The notes under the pieces: model-generated
The model's database searches: none
What the model saw: the letters and a program-made list of their open reading frames with translations, nothing else
What the model was told of the DNA's origin: nothing
Translations under genes and position numbers: made by a program
Part shown: positions 47,621 to 59,726 of the stretch, piece after piece
How the letters are laid out: every line of letters begins with the position of its first letter
Position numbering within the stretch: position 1 is the stretch's first letter
Origin: Chelydra serpentina
Taxonomy: Eukaryota; Chordata; Testudines; Chelydridae
DNA length: 64,000 bases
Reading direction: 5' to 3'
Assembly (NCBI GenBank): GCA_037349315.1
Contig: JBAIAC010000019.1
Coordinates: forward strand, 21,682,001-21,746,000

Positions 47621-48161
47621 TTATCTATTGTGACGTTTTCTAGATAAAATATAACCATGAAAATCATCATTGCTATCACTGTTATATAATTGCAACGAAT
47701 CTTAAACAAAATATAACTCATCGCCAGAAAGGGTTAAACAGTTTGCAGGCTAACTAACCCAAAGCTGACCTTTAAAGACATGTTAGAAATGGTCATTAGG
47801 GCTATTCTATGGCTAGGTAGGCTAGAACTTTGAAATGCAAACCTATATTGTTAGAAATTAGAAGTAATACTAATTCTGTGTATCATAGATGCTACCCATG
47901 TAAACAGACAGTTCCTGTTTAGTTCCATTATAGCTACTAATTCAGAGATCAAAAGGGAATATTAACATTTAGATGGATCTTGCGTGAAATAATGTCATTG
48001 TCTATATGTCTCTTTGAAGTTTGTGATAGACTGCCTAATGGATAAATTGCCCAATATTAATTTGCGTAACTAATTACTGGTGGTGTTTAGAAAACAGAAG
48101 GTTACATCAAAAGTCTATTGTGTACCCAGGACTGTATGGTCAAGTGGCTCCTAGAACACTG

Positions 48162-48168
48162 TATAAAA
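48162..48168 (+). promoter_or_regulatory. TATA box of the solo LTR
   Basis: The sequence tataaaa lies 533 bases into the LTR and about 270 bases before its polyA signal, the expected spacing for U3/R. Whether it is active cannot be told from sequence. Confidence 0.6.
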
Positions 48169-48433
48169 AGACCCTCAGGTCCTGATCCTATTTATCTCAG
48201 ATCTGCTTGCAGTTTCATGCAGGGGAAACCTAAGCCACAAGGACTGAGATCACAGTTCTGATTGGACCACCCTGAAATATAAACATTGGACTATAACCTA
48301 TAGACTATTTCTTAAAGAACTCGTTGCAACTACAAAGCTCACCATCTCCGCTATGAATCTGAACCTCAAGATGTGAACTCATGTCTGTATGTATACTGAT
48401 CTTTTAACCATAAACTCTCTCTTTTCTTTTTTT

Positions 48434-48439
48434 AATAAA
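48434..48439 (+). terminator. Polyadenylation signal of the solo LTR
   Basis: AATAAA is followed about 30 bases on by a GT-rich element (ctttgtgtgtgtatttgg), the normal arrangement for a cleavage and polyadenylation site. Confidence 0.65.
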
Positions 48440-48824
48440 TTTTAGTTTAGTTAATAAGAATTGGCTTTGTGTGTGTATTTGGGCAAGATCTGGAATATTC
48501 AATAACCTGGGAGATAATGTGTCCGATCCTCTGGGATTGGTAGAACCTTTTCTTTTATATGGTGAAATAAGATTTTCAGAAATCTTCATCATATTTGACT
48601 TGGGTACCTGGGTGGAGGCCTGAGGCTGGGTTACTTTAAGAGAACTGTGTTGTTGGTTTCTGGGCAACCAGTGAGGTAATAAAGAAGCTGTTTTATGCTG
48701 TCTTGCTTAATCTAAGTATTAAAAATATCCACCAGCTAAGGGGATTATCTGCCCCATTCTTTGCAGTTCACCCTAATTGAGTGACCTCAGCTGGCCCCCA
48801 CTGGGATCCCGGTCACATCTATAT

Positions 48825-49650
48825 ATGAACTATATAACCATATAACAATACTAGAATCTACACCCCATTGCTATGGTCTTGAAGACTAGTGCAGACCTTG
48901 AAAATTACATTTGTTGTTATGAGCCAGTTTTCAACTGGGTCCTGTAAATATGCAAAATAACTAAATCATTTTATACTAAGCTAGTTCAATAAATGGATCA
49001 ATACATACAAAACTACAGGGACACTATTGAAGCATATATCATTTGCTGCAGCAAGAAACAAAATCCCTGTACTCCATATTAACAAAAATATAATCATCAT
49101 AAATGAGCATTTATGTATATTTAATGCATTAGTTCTATTGCTTTTTTGAAAGGCAGAGGGTAGTCAAGCATGGCACAACTTCCAACATTAAACTTGGCCC
49201 AAATATGTATAATGTCCAGTGTACATTGTAAAGCAAAAGTTTGCACATGCAAACATACACAGGCTTGTACATATACACAAAAAGGACAGTCCATCATACA
49301 ATAAGTTCCATTGTAAACTTAGCTGTATAAGATTTAATTTAAAGCTTTTTGTTGTGACACTATTGAAAATCCAACTTTTTGACAGATTAACATGCAGCCC
49401 TTAATGGAGGGCCTGATAACTTTTGGCACTGATGAGTCCATGCAGCACCATTTGCGCTAATGAATCCTGCAATGCTCAGAACCAACAAGGCTAAGATGGA
49501 ATGGATGCAAAAGATACATCTTTACATTTGATTTTAATAGGAGGAGTATAATAAACTGTTCAGAAGTTCACCAAATGATGATTATCTAGACCTTCACTTT
49601 CACTTGGGGACTTAGATTTCTGAAGATCAAAACAGAACTCTGTATGCTTT
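48825..49650. other. AT-rich DNA, no gene seen
   Basis: Nothing recognisable between the solo LTR and the Penelope-like element. Confidence 0.45.
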
Positions 49651-49667
49651 ATACTGTAGGTGATTAG

Positions 49668-50963
49668 TATCAGAGGAGTAGTCGTGTTAGTCTGTATCCA
49701 CAAAAACAATGAGGAGTCCGGTGGCACCTTAAAGACTAACAGATTTATTTGGGCATAAGCTTTCATGGGTAAAAAACCCTCTTCTTCAGATGCATGGAGT
49801 GAAAATTACAGATGCAGGCATAAATATACTAACACATGAAGAGAAGGGAGTTACTTCACAAGTGGAGAACCAGTGTTGACAGGGCCAATTCAATCAGGGT
49901 GGATGTGGTCCACTCCCAATAATTGATGAGGAGGTGTCAATACCAAGAGAGGGAAAATTGCTTTTGTAGTGAGCCAGCCACTCCCAGTCCTTATTCAAGC
50001 CCAAATTAATGGTGTTAAGTTTGCAAATGAATTGTAGCTCTGCAGTTTCTCTTTGAAGTCTGTTTTAGAAGTTTTTTTGTTGAAGGATGGCTACTTTTAA
50101 ATCTGTTATAGAATGTCCAGGGAGATTGAAGTGTTCTCCTACTGACATTTGTATCTTACCATTCCTGATGTCTGATTTGTGTCCATTTATTCTTTTACGT
50201 AGAGACTGTCCGGTTTGGCCAATGCACATGGCAGAGGGGCATTGCTGGCACATGATGGCATATATCACATTAGTAGATGTGCAGGTGAATCAGCCACTGG
50301 TTGTGTGGCTCATGTGGTTGGGTCCTCTGATGGTGTCGCTAGAGTAGATATGGGGACAGAGTAGGCAACAGAGTTTGTTACAGGGATTGGTTCCTGGGTT
50401 AGTGTTTCTGTGGTGTGGTGTGTAGTTGCTGGTGAGTATTTGCTTCAGGTTGGGGGGCTGTCTGTAAGCGAGGACTGGCCTGCCTCCCAAGGTCTGTGAG
50501 AGTGAGGGATCGTTTTGCAGGATAGGTTGTAGACCACTGATGATATGCTGGAGAGGTTTTAGCTGGGGTTGTATGTGATGGCCAGTGGTGTTCTATTATT
50601 TTCCTTGTTGGGGCTTTCCTGTAGCATGTGACTTTTGGGTACCCATTTCACTGTCAATCTGTTTCCTCACTTCTGCAGGTAGGTATTGTAGTTTTAAGAA
50701 TGCTTGATAAAGATCTTGTAGGTGTTTGTTTCTGGTATTGACACTTCCTAATCAATTATTGGGAGTGGACCACATCCACCCTGATCGAATTGGCCCTGTC
50801 AACACTGGTCCTTCACTTGTAAGGTAACTCCCTTCTCTTCATGTCTATTTATGCCTGTAATTTTCACTCCATGCATCTGCAGAAGTGGGTTTTTTACCCA
50901 CAAAATCTTATGCCCAAATAAATCTGTTAGCCTTTAAGGTGCCACTGGACTCCTCGTTGTTAT
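49668..50963 (-). mobile_element. Short Penelope-like element with inverted terminal repeats
   Basis: Arms at 49706-49944 and 50734-50960 are inverted copies of each other at about 90% identity apart from small gaps. The left arm extends outward by some 35 bases (tatcagaggagtagtcgtg...). The flanking 13-mers tgtaggtgattag (49655-49667) and tgtagatgattaa (50964-50976) agree at 11 positions, a likely target duplication. The roughly 790-bp interior encodes, on the minus strand, the linker and endonuclease of a Penelope-like retroelement. Penelope elements are known for terminal repeats in direct or inverted order. The reverse transcriptase is absent, so this copy is not autonomous. Confidence 0.83.
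50065..50660 (-). pseudogene. Penelope-type GIY-YIG endonuclease remnant
   Basis: Minus-strand frames read, in order, ILQNDPSLSQTLGGRPVLAY then RQPPNLKQIL (50430-50520), a linker GTNPCNKLCCLLCPHI with paired cysteines (about 50350-50400), and then VIYAIMCQQCP, CIGQTGQSLRKRINGHKSDI and VGEHFNLPGHS (50110-50280). These are the GIY-like (YAI) and YIG-like (CIG) strands, the catalytic arginine and histidine of KRINGHK, and the conserved glutamate of GEHF. The family is the endonuclease at the C-terminus of Penelope-like elements, which nicks target DNA. The reverse transcriptase that should precede it is missing. At least one frame change or stop lies between the two open parts (near 50269-50290), so it is not translatable as one protein. 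Confidence 0.82.
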
Positions 50964-50979
50964 TGTAGATGATTAAATT

Positions 50980-52660
50980 TCATTCATAGCTAGGTGCAAC
51001 TGTGACAAGCTAGTTATTTAAGGGTGCAACTTCCCATGTAATTCTCTTTACACTGACAGTTAAGAGGGCTAACGGCTCTTTACACATGAAGATTTGGTGG
51101 CACTGTATACACCCAAAAATTGACTCCTTTATTGTTGCATACTTTAATACATCTTGCCACACAATTACAAGAGTAATACAGACTGGGTTGCATGCCCTGT
51201 ATTTCAACAGAGATAATTTAACAAATAATTTATATTTACCTAATGTAAGGATGAGAGGGGTAATTAAAAGAGAAAAATGGGTAGTTGTGTGACTATTATT
51301 GCAAAATCTCAAATGAAGTAATCACATTTAATTCAGAGAGGACTGTTGTGCCAACTTAGTATGAAAATACTAAGGGGTCTTTTCTTCTATAAATCCCATT
51401 AGCATTAATTAGAGCTATGTGCATGCACTGAAAGGGGAATAGATACCTAAATGTAGTTAATTTATCATATGAGGATAATTTACTTTTATAAAGTATTAAA
51501 AATTAAGAATAACAGTAAATAAATATAATTTGTATGTTGTCAATACATTGTTTATTGTTACTTTTATTTATGAAAATTGAGTGGGGGAAATGAACATTAT
51601 TTATTTAAAGAACTATATTTGCAAAGAAAAAACTAGATCTTTATAACAAATTGGAAGAGCATACTCTATCCTGCAGTAAGAATTCAATCCCTTCTCTGTT
51701 GAATGACATACCAAATACAGCTGTGAAACAGGAGTACTGTTAATAGGAATGGAAGTTATTTTTTTGAAATACTTCAGGGTGACTCACAGGACAAGCATTC
51801 AGAATAAAACTCAGTATAAAATACCATATTTTTTTATATCTGCCTTTAACATTAAAGTGTTGCACCTCTCTTTGTAAGATACAACCACCTAATTCATGTC
51901 CGCAGATTTCCTTCACTTTTGGAACTCTGATTGGAATGTCTTATGTTTGCATTCTTAGTAGAATGCTTTAGCATCGGCTAATTTTAAATAGGCATGAACA
52001 GTGTGAAAAAGAGATGAAATAGAATTGAAAAGACATTTGGAGAATAGTTCATTTAGTTAGGTCTAGTCCTAAACTCTGAATATAACGATGGCTCACCCTT
52101 GCATTTTTATATAAATAGAAAAGTAGACTATTTGTGCTAGAATATGGGAGAAGGCATTTCCTTTTATGTGGCTTTGCTAATATTAAGGTATATTCATCCT
52201 GATTCTAATGGAATTTTTACCAAGGACAGATTTTATCCATTGCATCTACAATTAACACTATCAGCCAACATTGATATATCTGGATATCACAAAAGGCTAA
52301 TCGTATGAAGAAATGAGGTAGTGACAGCATCAGTGGAAGCAGAAAGGGATTCTGTCAAAAAGACAAAGTTATGTTCTATGTAGATAACAAAGACAATCGT
52401 AATGTGGATGACAGCATAGTTTTGAACAAACTACAGATGAAGAATTAGTCGCAGAAATTCTTTTGAGAATAACTTTGAATAGAAAATCAATTCCACAAAA
52501 TTGCAAACAGTTCCTGGATAATTCATGAGCAGAAAAAAAATCTAATTTTGTCAAAGAGAGGATTCACTATGAATTATTCACTCATCTCTAATAATATAAT
52601 TTATAAGGACCATAAATATAAGAGCTGAGTGAAACGTATAGCATCCTAAGAATCACAGGT
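50980..52660. other. AT-rich DNA, no gene seen
   Basis: No exon, RNA gene or named repeat is recognised. Confidence 0.45.
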
Positions 52661-52671
52661 TACTATGTAAT

Positions 52672-52800
52672 TAGATTTTAAGTTATAGGGAAAGGAACTA
52701 TGTTTTCACATGTATTTGGCACCCAGCACAAGGGGACTCTGGTCTTCACTGGGGACTTTGGGAACTACCACAATACAAAAGGAATGATACATGATAATGA
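52672..52800 (+). mobile_element. L2-like 3' fragment
   Basis: The order gtatttggcacccagcacaa, ggggactctggtcttcactg, ggaactaccacaatacaaaa is the L2 3' UTR pattern seen at 18.6 and 26.8 kb. It is short and diverged. Confidence 0.6.
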
Positions 52801-52809
52801 TGAGTCCCC

Positions 52810-53950
52810 ATAAAATCCTTGTTAGCCACATGAAGATCGGTAGGATGTGGTGCCATGAGAGAAGGGGCTAGAAAGTGGTGGGATTTTGGAAGGAAATCCT
52901 CACAGAACCATCCCTCCTATTTGAATGGAAAAGGGCATAATCTTGATTACAAGCTAGCTGCCTACATATTCTAAAAAGAGTGCTAAAACCAAAGCTGTTT
53001 AAAGGATGCTTAATGGTGTCTTATTTCAGTAACTATTTTTTATTTTGAGATTCCTGTAGCAGAGACATTGGAGAAAACAGATTTGCCACTATATTTCTTG
53101 AAAGTAAAACCTGATCCCAAGCTGAGACCTTGTAGGGTATGTTTCAAACCCAGAGCAGATTTTATTGCAGAGTTAAATTATAACCCCCTGAAGGTTTATA
53201 ATGGAAATGCTGACAGACCCTAAAATATAGCGACACTAGCGGGCACTGCTATAATAAAGTGGCATTTAAGCCTTTTTTGCTAGGCTTTGATTTCTGCAAA
53301 GGTCACATTTGAATAAAACTCCACACTCTATATCAGTAAACGTCATTAAAGTATTATCTTTGCCAGAAAGGCATTTTTTCTCTGTCTGCACTTCTGTTAA
53401 AGAACATGTCATTGTCTAAATCAAATCTTTTTCATGTGCCAATATAGCTGTTCTTGATAAAGGCCTCTAAAGGTAAAAACAGAATGAACAACTTCACACC
53501 CAGTAAATCTGAGCACCCTGCTGACCGAACAGCAGGCGATGGTAAACAGCAGCTAGGGAAACACTCATGGCTGTTTCCCAAGGTACTTTTCTCCTTGGAT
53601 ATTCTCACAGGTTGCTTACAGAAGTTTAAATAATATTCAGGACTTTAAAGCAAAAGAAAGGAATCTTAAAGGTTCAACAACAAAAATCAGTATTAGATTT
53701 GCAGAAACTAGGCCTCGGGTCAAAAGTCCACAGAAACTGAAATAGGAAAAAAAAAACCACAGCGATGTATATTTAGAAATATTTACTGATTAAAATATTA
53801 TCCAAGGTTCAGGGGATTCTTTTAATAATTTCCATTATTTTGCAGATTTATTTGCTTAAAATAATTTTATGGGAAGGTTGTTGTTTGTTTCTAATTATGG
53901 GCAGGGTTGACAGTGCCACCTTTACTTAATTTACCTAACACTTTCCTTTA
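52810..53950. other. AT-rich DNA, no gene seen
   Basis: Nothing recognisable. Confidence 0.45.
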
Positions 53951-53959
53951 TAAAAGCGT

Positions 53960-54115
53960 GAGTACAATTTTCAAAGATGACTAAGTGAGTTAGGCACCTA
54001 AGTTCAATTTTCCAAAAGTGAGTTGGGAACCTAGGAGCCTAAACCCAATTGCCCCATTGATCTACTTTTGAAAATAGCACATAGGCACCTAAGTCACCTA
54101 GGAGTTTTTGAACAT
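53960..54115. repeat. Old foldback repeat (taggcacctaag type)
   Basis: The words gttaggcacctaagttc and cacataggcacctaagtc, with aattttc/gaaaat partners, mark the same repeat as 8040-8200 and 57440-57765. Confidence 0.55.
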
Positions 54116-54439
54116 TTTATCTCTCTATTTTCAGTTACTTATAACTTTTTGTCAAACTTTAACTGTTCTGGCTGAAATTTCCCATGACAAGTGTCTGCCT
54201 GAAGCTGAAAAATATTTTAAACTTTCAGCTAAAATTCTCCAGCCATTTCTAAGAATGTTAGTGGAAAATATTTTGTATTGCCCGATTTAAATAATTCTTA
54301 CAACCATTTTGTTGAGAAGCCCTGGCACTTCCATGCTTTTTAGCAGGGACTTGAAATTTGAACATATAAAGTGCTGTAAAAATGCTAAGCGCTCTGAAAA
54401 ATCAGCCTCTAATTCTCTCAAGTTGGGCACTCCAAATCT

Positions 54440-54600
54440 GTGGGCAATTGACTATTTTTGCCTTAATCTCTGTGCCCCATCTGTGCAATGATGATGATAA
54501 TATCACCTAATCTCACAGAGGTGTTGTGAAGCACTGAGATACCATGGTGAGAACACCATAGAAAACCCCATGAGGAAATTAATATTTTTTTAATTCAATG
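54440..54600 (+). mobile_element. MIR-like CORE-SINE fragment
   Basis: The order ttgccttaatctctgtgccc, catctgtgcaatgatgatga, taatatcacctaatctcaca and gaggtgttgtgaagc is the MIR 3' half on the plus strand. The 5' part is missing. Confidence 0.65.
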
Positions 54601-54609
54601 TAGGGTTTG

Positions 54610-57430
54610 GTTGGTATGCAATGAATAAGGCCTGTTGCCCCACAATTAATGATAAGATTAAACCAAAATATTAAATACCTACCCACCCAGTGAGCACCGT
54701 CTCTCCTTCATACTAAATGAGGTAGATGTTCTGTGGAAAAAATAGCATGTGATCATGTAATTAAAGCCAGTATCATAATGCATACAGACAAAGGGGTCAA
54801 ATTAATGTTCTTGAATGGTGGGTTATATATAATTTCCTATGTTTTAACAAAAAGTAAACTGTAAAACCAGACGTTCCATCATATCAAAACATATTGACCC
54901 CCCACATGCCTCATCAGCAGGGTTGGCCATATCAAATCCTTGTCCCTGTTCTAAAGAGTTTCTAATATCAATCAGGTGAAAAACTGGCAGAATATGTGCT
55001 CTTCTTTTGGTTGATGATGAACTATATGATCTCACATTAAAAAATGGATTAGAGAACAGTGAGGAAAGCACATACGTTAATTTTATATTCCTGTCTCATC
55101 TGTATGAAGACAGCATTTTATCGTAAAAATATCACAGACAATTTATTCAATCTACGGTACATTTGTCTAATGTTATTTGAGATTAAGGGTTACTTGTGCA
55201 TTTACAGTGTTACAAATAACCGGTTTTCTTCCATGACTTCTGCATGAATTATTTACATAATATATTCAACAATGTATTCTGAACAAAAGGGGCAACTTAC
55301 TTCCCAATTGTGTTACAAAGAAATTCACAACTCTACAAATAGGGAACAAAAAAATGGCCTGGTATGTGTGCAGCATAGTGATGCATCACATATATAGTAA
55401 TTAAAAACTGGAGAAACCTGTCTAGGGGTAGCATAATTTTCTACAATATGAGTTATATTAATCAGATTTGAACTTGGTCCTTTTCAACCAAGCTCATAAT
55501 GCTGCAGAGGCAGGCCACACAGACCTTGAGAAGAGGGAGTGCCTGATGTCATTTTGAAGCCACTCTTCTGGCTGGTTTAGGAGCTACAGAGGGAAGGCAC
55601 TTCTAGCACTGTTAAGCTAGACATGTTGCAAGTTGTCAGATCGTGGGATAAAAGAGAAAAAATCGAAGAAACTTCAAGGCTTTAAGACTGGCTTGGAGGT
55701 CAAAAAGTTGTAGCCTTTTTTTAAAAGGAAGTACACACAAGTTATTTTGCCCCAAGGCAGAATGTATAGGCCCTGACAAGTTAGCAGATTTCACACACAG
55801 TATCTCTTTATTATTATATTAAATAAAAACAATAGCTAGTGCCTGGAGGGCTACAGCAGTGCCACAATACTTAGAATAAAACTTTGTATCTCATCTTAGA
55901 CCTACTTCATTTACAAAGCTGAGCATCCCAACAAACTTCATGCATGCCAGGAAAACTGTGTTGACCACATCAGGTCTATTTAATCAACATGACAGATCAC
56001 CTCTGTTATGCAATACAGAGTATTTCCTCTTCATTCTCACTCAGTGGGCATGAATAGCTAGGGCTGTGTGGACTCTGCTGGATCCAATTTGTGATCCAAT
56101 TTGTGGATCCACTGATCATTAAGATGACCAACACCTTGCTGGATACACTCATCATCTTCCTGGATGAGGCTCTACGTGGAGGAGTCCATCCTTCACTCAT
56201 CATTCCTATTAAGTACATGGGGATTCGATGTCCCTAAAAGATAAACAGATCATCATTCTGCCTGTTTTGTAAGACATCAAAATATCTAAAATTTTTACAC
56301 CAGACTTGCTTTTCTAAGTATTCACTTTGATGATCTACAAGCAGATTGCCTTCCCTTATATTATTTTCAGCAGACAGTACTCCACATTAGGGACTTCCAC
56401 AGTATACCCTTCTCACTCCAGTATATGGATTAGGAGACTCTAACAATGAAAGTTGTAGTTTAGTGCTCAGGAGGGTCCTTCAGTTTTGTTTCCCAGAGAG
56501 AAAGAGAGTCTGTTGGGTGCAGTCCCATTAGGCACTGGAGAACCCACATACAGAATTTCCCTCCACTGTGGATGTGACTTAAGAGGTAGCTGCTGGGACA
56601 CAAGATGGTGCCATCTAGTCAGCAGGAGGCAAGGTTTGAAGAAATCCCATTTGTCAGTTTTATTTTTTTATTTAGGCACCCAGGATTACATTTGGCTCTG
56701 TGCTTTATCTAGATGGTATCTTCTAAGCAGTTTAAAAACAAACAACAAAAGTAACAGTACTCCCAGAGCACATCTCCTCTGCCTCATGCCTAAAACATTA
56801 TCTTTGTTTAATATATATCTTTCTTTTTTATTGCTCATTAAAGAGCTTCTATTTTGCAGCCAGATACCTTGTTCTTGCCAAATATTCTCTCTCCCTTTTC
56901 AAAATCAGGCTTCATTTCTTAGCTAGCACTTCTCTACAAAGGCAGTGCAACTTAACTAGATGAACCAACTCTAGTTATAACCTTTCTTTCTCTTTTATGT
57001 CACTGCCCACCCTGATTAAACAGCGAACTTCTTTTGGGATTATTATCTGCATATAGTCCCTGTCAAAACAACTTCTTGGTCATAAAATAGGATGTTTAAG
57101 AACTATTATGTAAAGCCTCTCCTTCCTTTCTTTCGGTTTGATTGTACTTTGGACTGCACTTTCCTTTTCTTGAGACAGTTTTTGGGCTTTCGTAGATCTA
57201 GCTAATGGTACAGGAGAAGAATAAAGAAGAGCATGGGAAAGAAGAGTTCGTCTTTTCCCTATCCATTCATACTCCTTTCCCACAACATTACTATCCTTCT
57301 GCCCATAATACCTCTGATGTCCCCAAGGACAGAGAGCGGTGGGAGTTGGGAAATGATGGAACATAAGGGCTCACTCGTCATGCGATCAGCATCATATAAA
57401 GGTAGGCCAGTCAAAATCCAGCCTGATGAC
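54610..57430. other. Unassigned DNA, no gene seen
   Basis: The part 56480-57050 has a 146-codon plus frame (56486-56926) with no domain pattern. It may be a decayed LTR or unique DNA, and I cannot decide. The duplicated words ccaatttgtgatccaatttg near 56088 are a small slip duplication. Confidence 0.35.
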
Positions 57431-57439
57431 ACACAGGAC

Positions 57440-57765
57440 CAGATTTTCAAAGGTATTTAGACACCTAAAGATGCAGTAGACACCTAGTTGGATTTTCAAA
57501 AGCACCTAAGTGTCCCCATTGGAATTCTTAAATGCCTAATCCATAAGTGCTGGAACTAGAGGTGCAGGGGGGTGGTCCCGCACCCCTGGGCTTGAAGTGA
57601 TTTCCATTATATACAGGGTTTACAGTTTGGTTCAATGGCTCTCAGCACCCCCACTATAAAAACTGTTCCAGCACCCTTGGCCTAATTTGCTTAGCTGCTT
57701 TTGAAAACAGCACTAGGTGCCTATCTGCTTCTTTAGGTGCATCAATGCCTTTGAAAATCTGGCCT
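57440..57765. repeat. Old foldback repeat, split by a hAT MITE
   Basis: The left part begins ccagattttcaaaggtattt and the right part ends ttgaaaatctggcc, so the two ends are inverted copies. Inner cacctaag/taggtg words are shared with 8040-8200 and 53960-54115. The MITE at 57542-57679 sits in its middle, so this repeat is the older of the two. Confidence 0.7.
57542..57679 (+). mobile_element. 138-bp hAT-type MITE (GTGCTGGAAC family), copy 2
   Basis: The left end cataagtgctggaacta and right end gttccagcacccttg are inverted repeats. The flanking 8-mers gcctaatc (57534-57541) and gcctaatt (57680-57687) differ at one base. The interior shares tgccgcaccc-like and cagcacccccactataaaaa words with the copy at 11918-12035. 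No coding capacity. Confidence 0.88.
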
Positions 57766-58009
57766 ACAGTGTCTCTGCTGCTTCTGAGGAAGCTTTCTAT
57801 TTAAGCGATTTAATTTTTTTATGAACAAGCGCTACCGCATCTAAGTTCAAAGTGGGAGATAGGAGACAATTCATAACACTGGTATTTTAAAATGGATTTT
57901 ACATGTAATAGAATTTGCTTATGTTGAACTCAGCAAAAGTGAAATTCCTTTGATAGTGAAATGAAAATCCTGAACTTTCCAAACTGTGGTCTGTGAACTG
58001 TAGTCTGGG

Positions 58010-58490
58010 GAGAGCTGGCAGTTCAGTGCTCCACAGGGATTCCATGTGCAGTAGTATGGAAGGGGATTTGGGGAGCAGAAGAGGTCAGTGATGGGATGTT
58101 AGGTCAGTGATGGGATGTTAGAAGTTACTACAGGGAACTTTTTCCTGGGTGTCTGGCTGGTGAGTCTTGCCCACATGCTCAGGGTTCAGCTGATAGCCAT
58201 ATTTGGGGTCAGGAAGGAATTTTCCTCCAGGGTAGATTGGCAGAGGCCCTGGAGGTTTTTCGCCTTCCTCTGCAGCATGGGGCACAGGTCACTTACTGGA
58301 GGATTCTCTGCATCTTGAAGTCTTTAAACCATGATTTGAGGACTTCAATAGCTGAGACATAGGTGAGAGGATTATTCCAGGAGTGGGTGGGTGAGATTCT
58401 GTGGCCTGCATTGTGCAGGAGGTCAGACTAGATGATCATAATGGTCCCTTCTCACCTTAAAGTCTATGAGTCTATGAGGTGCAGAGATGT
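58010..58490 (+). mobile_element. CR1 LINE, 3' UTR and tail
   Basis: The usual CR1 end is present: aattttcctccagggtagat, tcgccttcctctgcagcatg, gaggtcagactagatgatca, aatggtcccttctcacctta and a final agtctatgagtctatgag in tandem. A 19-bp perfect tandem duplication (aggtcagtgatgggatgtt, 58082-58100 and 58101-58119) lies near the start. No coding part remains. Confidence 0.9.
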
Positions 58491-58879
58491 GTTTTAGATT
58501 TGTTGCAAAGAAAGTAAGTCTAGTTTTATTCATGTGCCAGAGAGGTGGAGTTATGTGAGGGAGCCAGTTACAGCCCCCTGAATCTCATTGTCATGTCAAG
58601 CCCACATCCTGATGCATCTTACAGTAACTGCCACATAGCTCTAAATTGCATGAGAAATGTAAAATACATTAAGGCATCTCCACTGCAGCCCTGACACACC
58701 ACCTCCCTCATGAACATGTCCCCTAAGCTGGGACAGGATGGAGGAGCCGATAGTGCAGGGCCAAGCTGTTACACAGATACACCAGCAGGAAGTTCTCCTC
58801 TGACAAATCAGAGTCCCTTTACACCAACTGATTGGCACACAAGGGCCCTAACTGTGTAGTAAATCTGGCCCACTGTCAG

Positions 58880-58965
58880 CATTATTTTTATTGTATTGCA
58901 GTGACCTCATTGTGCTAAACACTGTAAAAACACACAACAAAAAAGACTGTCTCTGCCACAAAGAT
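58880..58965. repeat. Old interspersed repeat fragment
   Basis: The phrase gtgctaaacactgtaaaaac followed by acaacaaaaaagactgtctctgcc and aagatcttacaa resembles fragments at 9230-9295 and 16275-16345. It is a common old amniote repeat; the family is not assigned. Confidence 0.45.
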
Positions 58966-58969
58966 CTTA

Positions 58970-59720
58970 CAACCTAATATCTTCAATGGCTGATCCTCCT
59001 GAGAGCTTCATTATGTTTTGAAATACTGAAAAACATCTTTAGGCAATTGGTAGATGAGGTTAAATAATTTCCGTGATTTTTAATATTACTGAAGTTCAAC
59101 AATCCCATTAACAAGTGTATATCCTTGTAAACATTTGGGGTTTGCAAGGGAGCTTTTCATGAAGCTATGTTTCAACTGCTGCAAATGCTAATGAAAATAA
59201 TCAATTCAGCACTTAACAGTTTAATCATAAGAGTTATTTTTAGCCTATTACTCTTAGCCATGTTGAAAAAAAGATCTGTCATATTCTGTGCATCTCTCAT
59301 GAACCTCTAGGAGGGTAGACAGGGTACCAAGAAGATGCAAATAAACAGTTTGGATTTTTTTTCCCTTGAATGATTATTATGATAGCTAGAACTTAAAAAA
59401 AACCCACAAATAATTATGGTTTTCCTGTTGTCCTGGTGATTATTTACTATGTCAGGCAGCAGGCCAAGATATGTGTTCCTGCAATTGTAAAAATATTTGA
59501 AACATTATTTGGATTCTTCTTCAACAGTGAACTACCCTGAATTGGATTGTAAAGAAATATTCAACTACAACTATTCCATGCATACTCAGCTCCAGATATA
59601 GCTGAGGTTTTACATTTATCCTCTTCCTTACCTTTGTTATCATATTTTACAGATTTTCTATGAGAACAGCTTCATACTGATAAAGATAAAGAAACAAAAC
59701 ACCAAGAATGCCATTATTTC
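58970..59720. other. AT-rich DNA, no gene seen
   Basis: Nothing recognisable. Confidence 0.45.
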
Positions 59721-59726
59721 CCAGAG

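Larger units (their letters stand above)
47629..48817 (+). mobile_element. 1189-bp solo LTR (endogenous-retrovirus type)
   Basis: The element begins tgtgac and ends gtcaca, a six-base inverted end with TG...CA borders. It is flanked by a perfect 5-bp target duplication, tctat, at 47624-47628 and 48818-48822. A TATA box (tataaaa) sits at 48162-48168 and an AATAAA signal at 48434-48439, 272 bases later, followed by a GT-rich stretch near 48465. This gives U3-R-U5 order on the plus strand. No internal viral sequence, primer-binding site or second LTR is present, so it is a solo LTR left by recombination between two LTRs. I remember closely similar sequence from turtles. Confidence 0.88.

Noticed and set aside
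56486..56926. 146-codon plus frame with leucine-rich stretches
   Set aside because: The leucine and serine runs follow pyrimidine-rich DNA, there is no signal or domain pattern, and the neighbouring DNA is non-coding.
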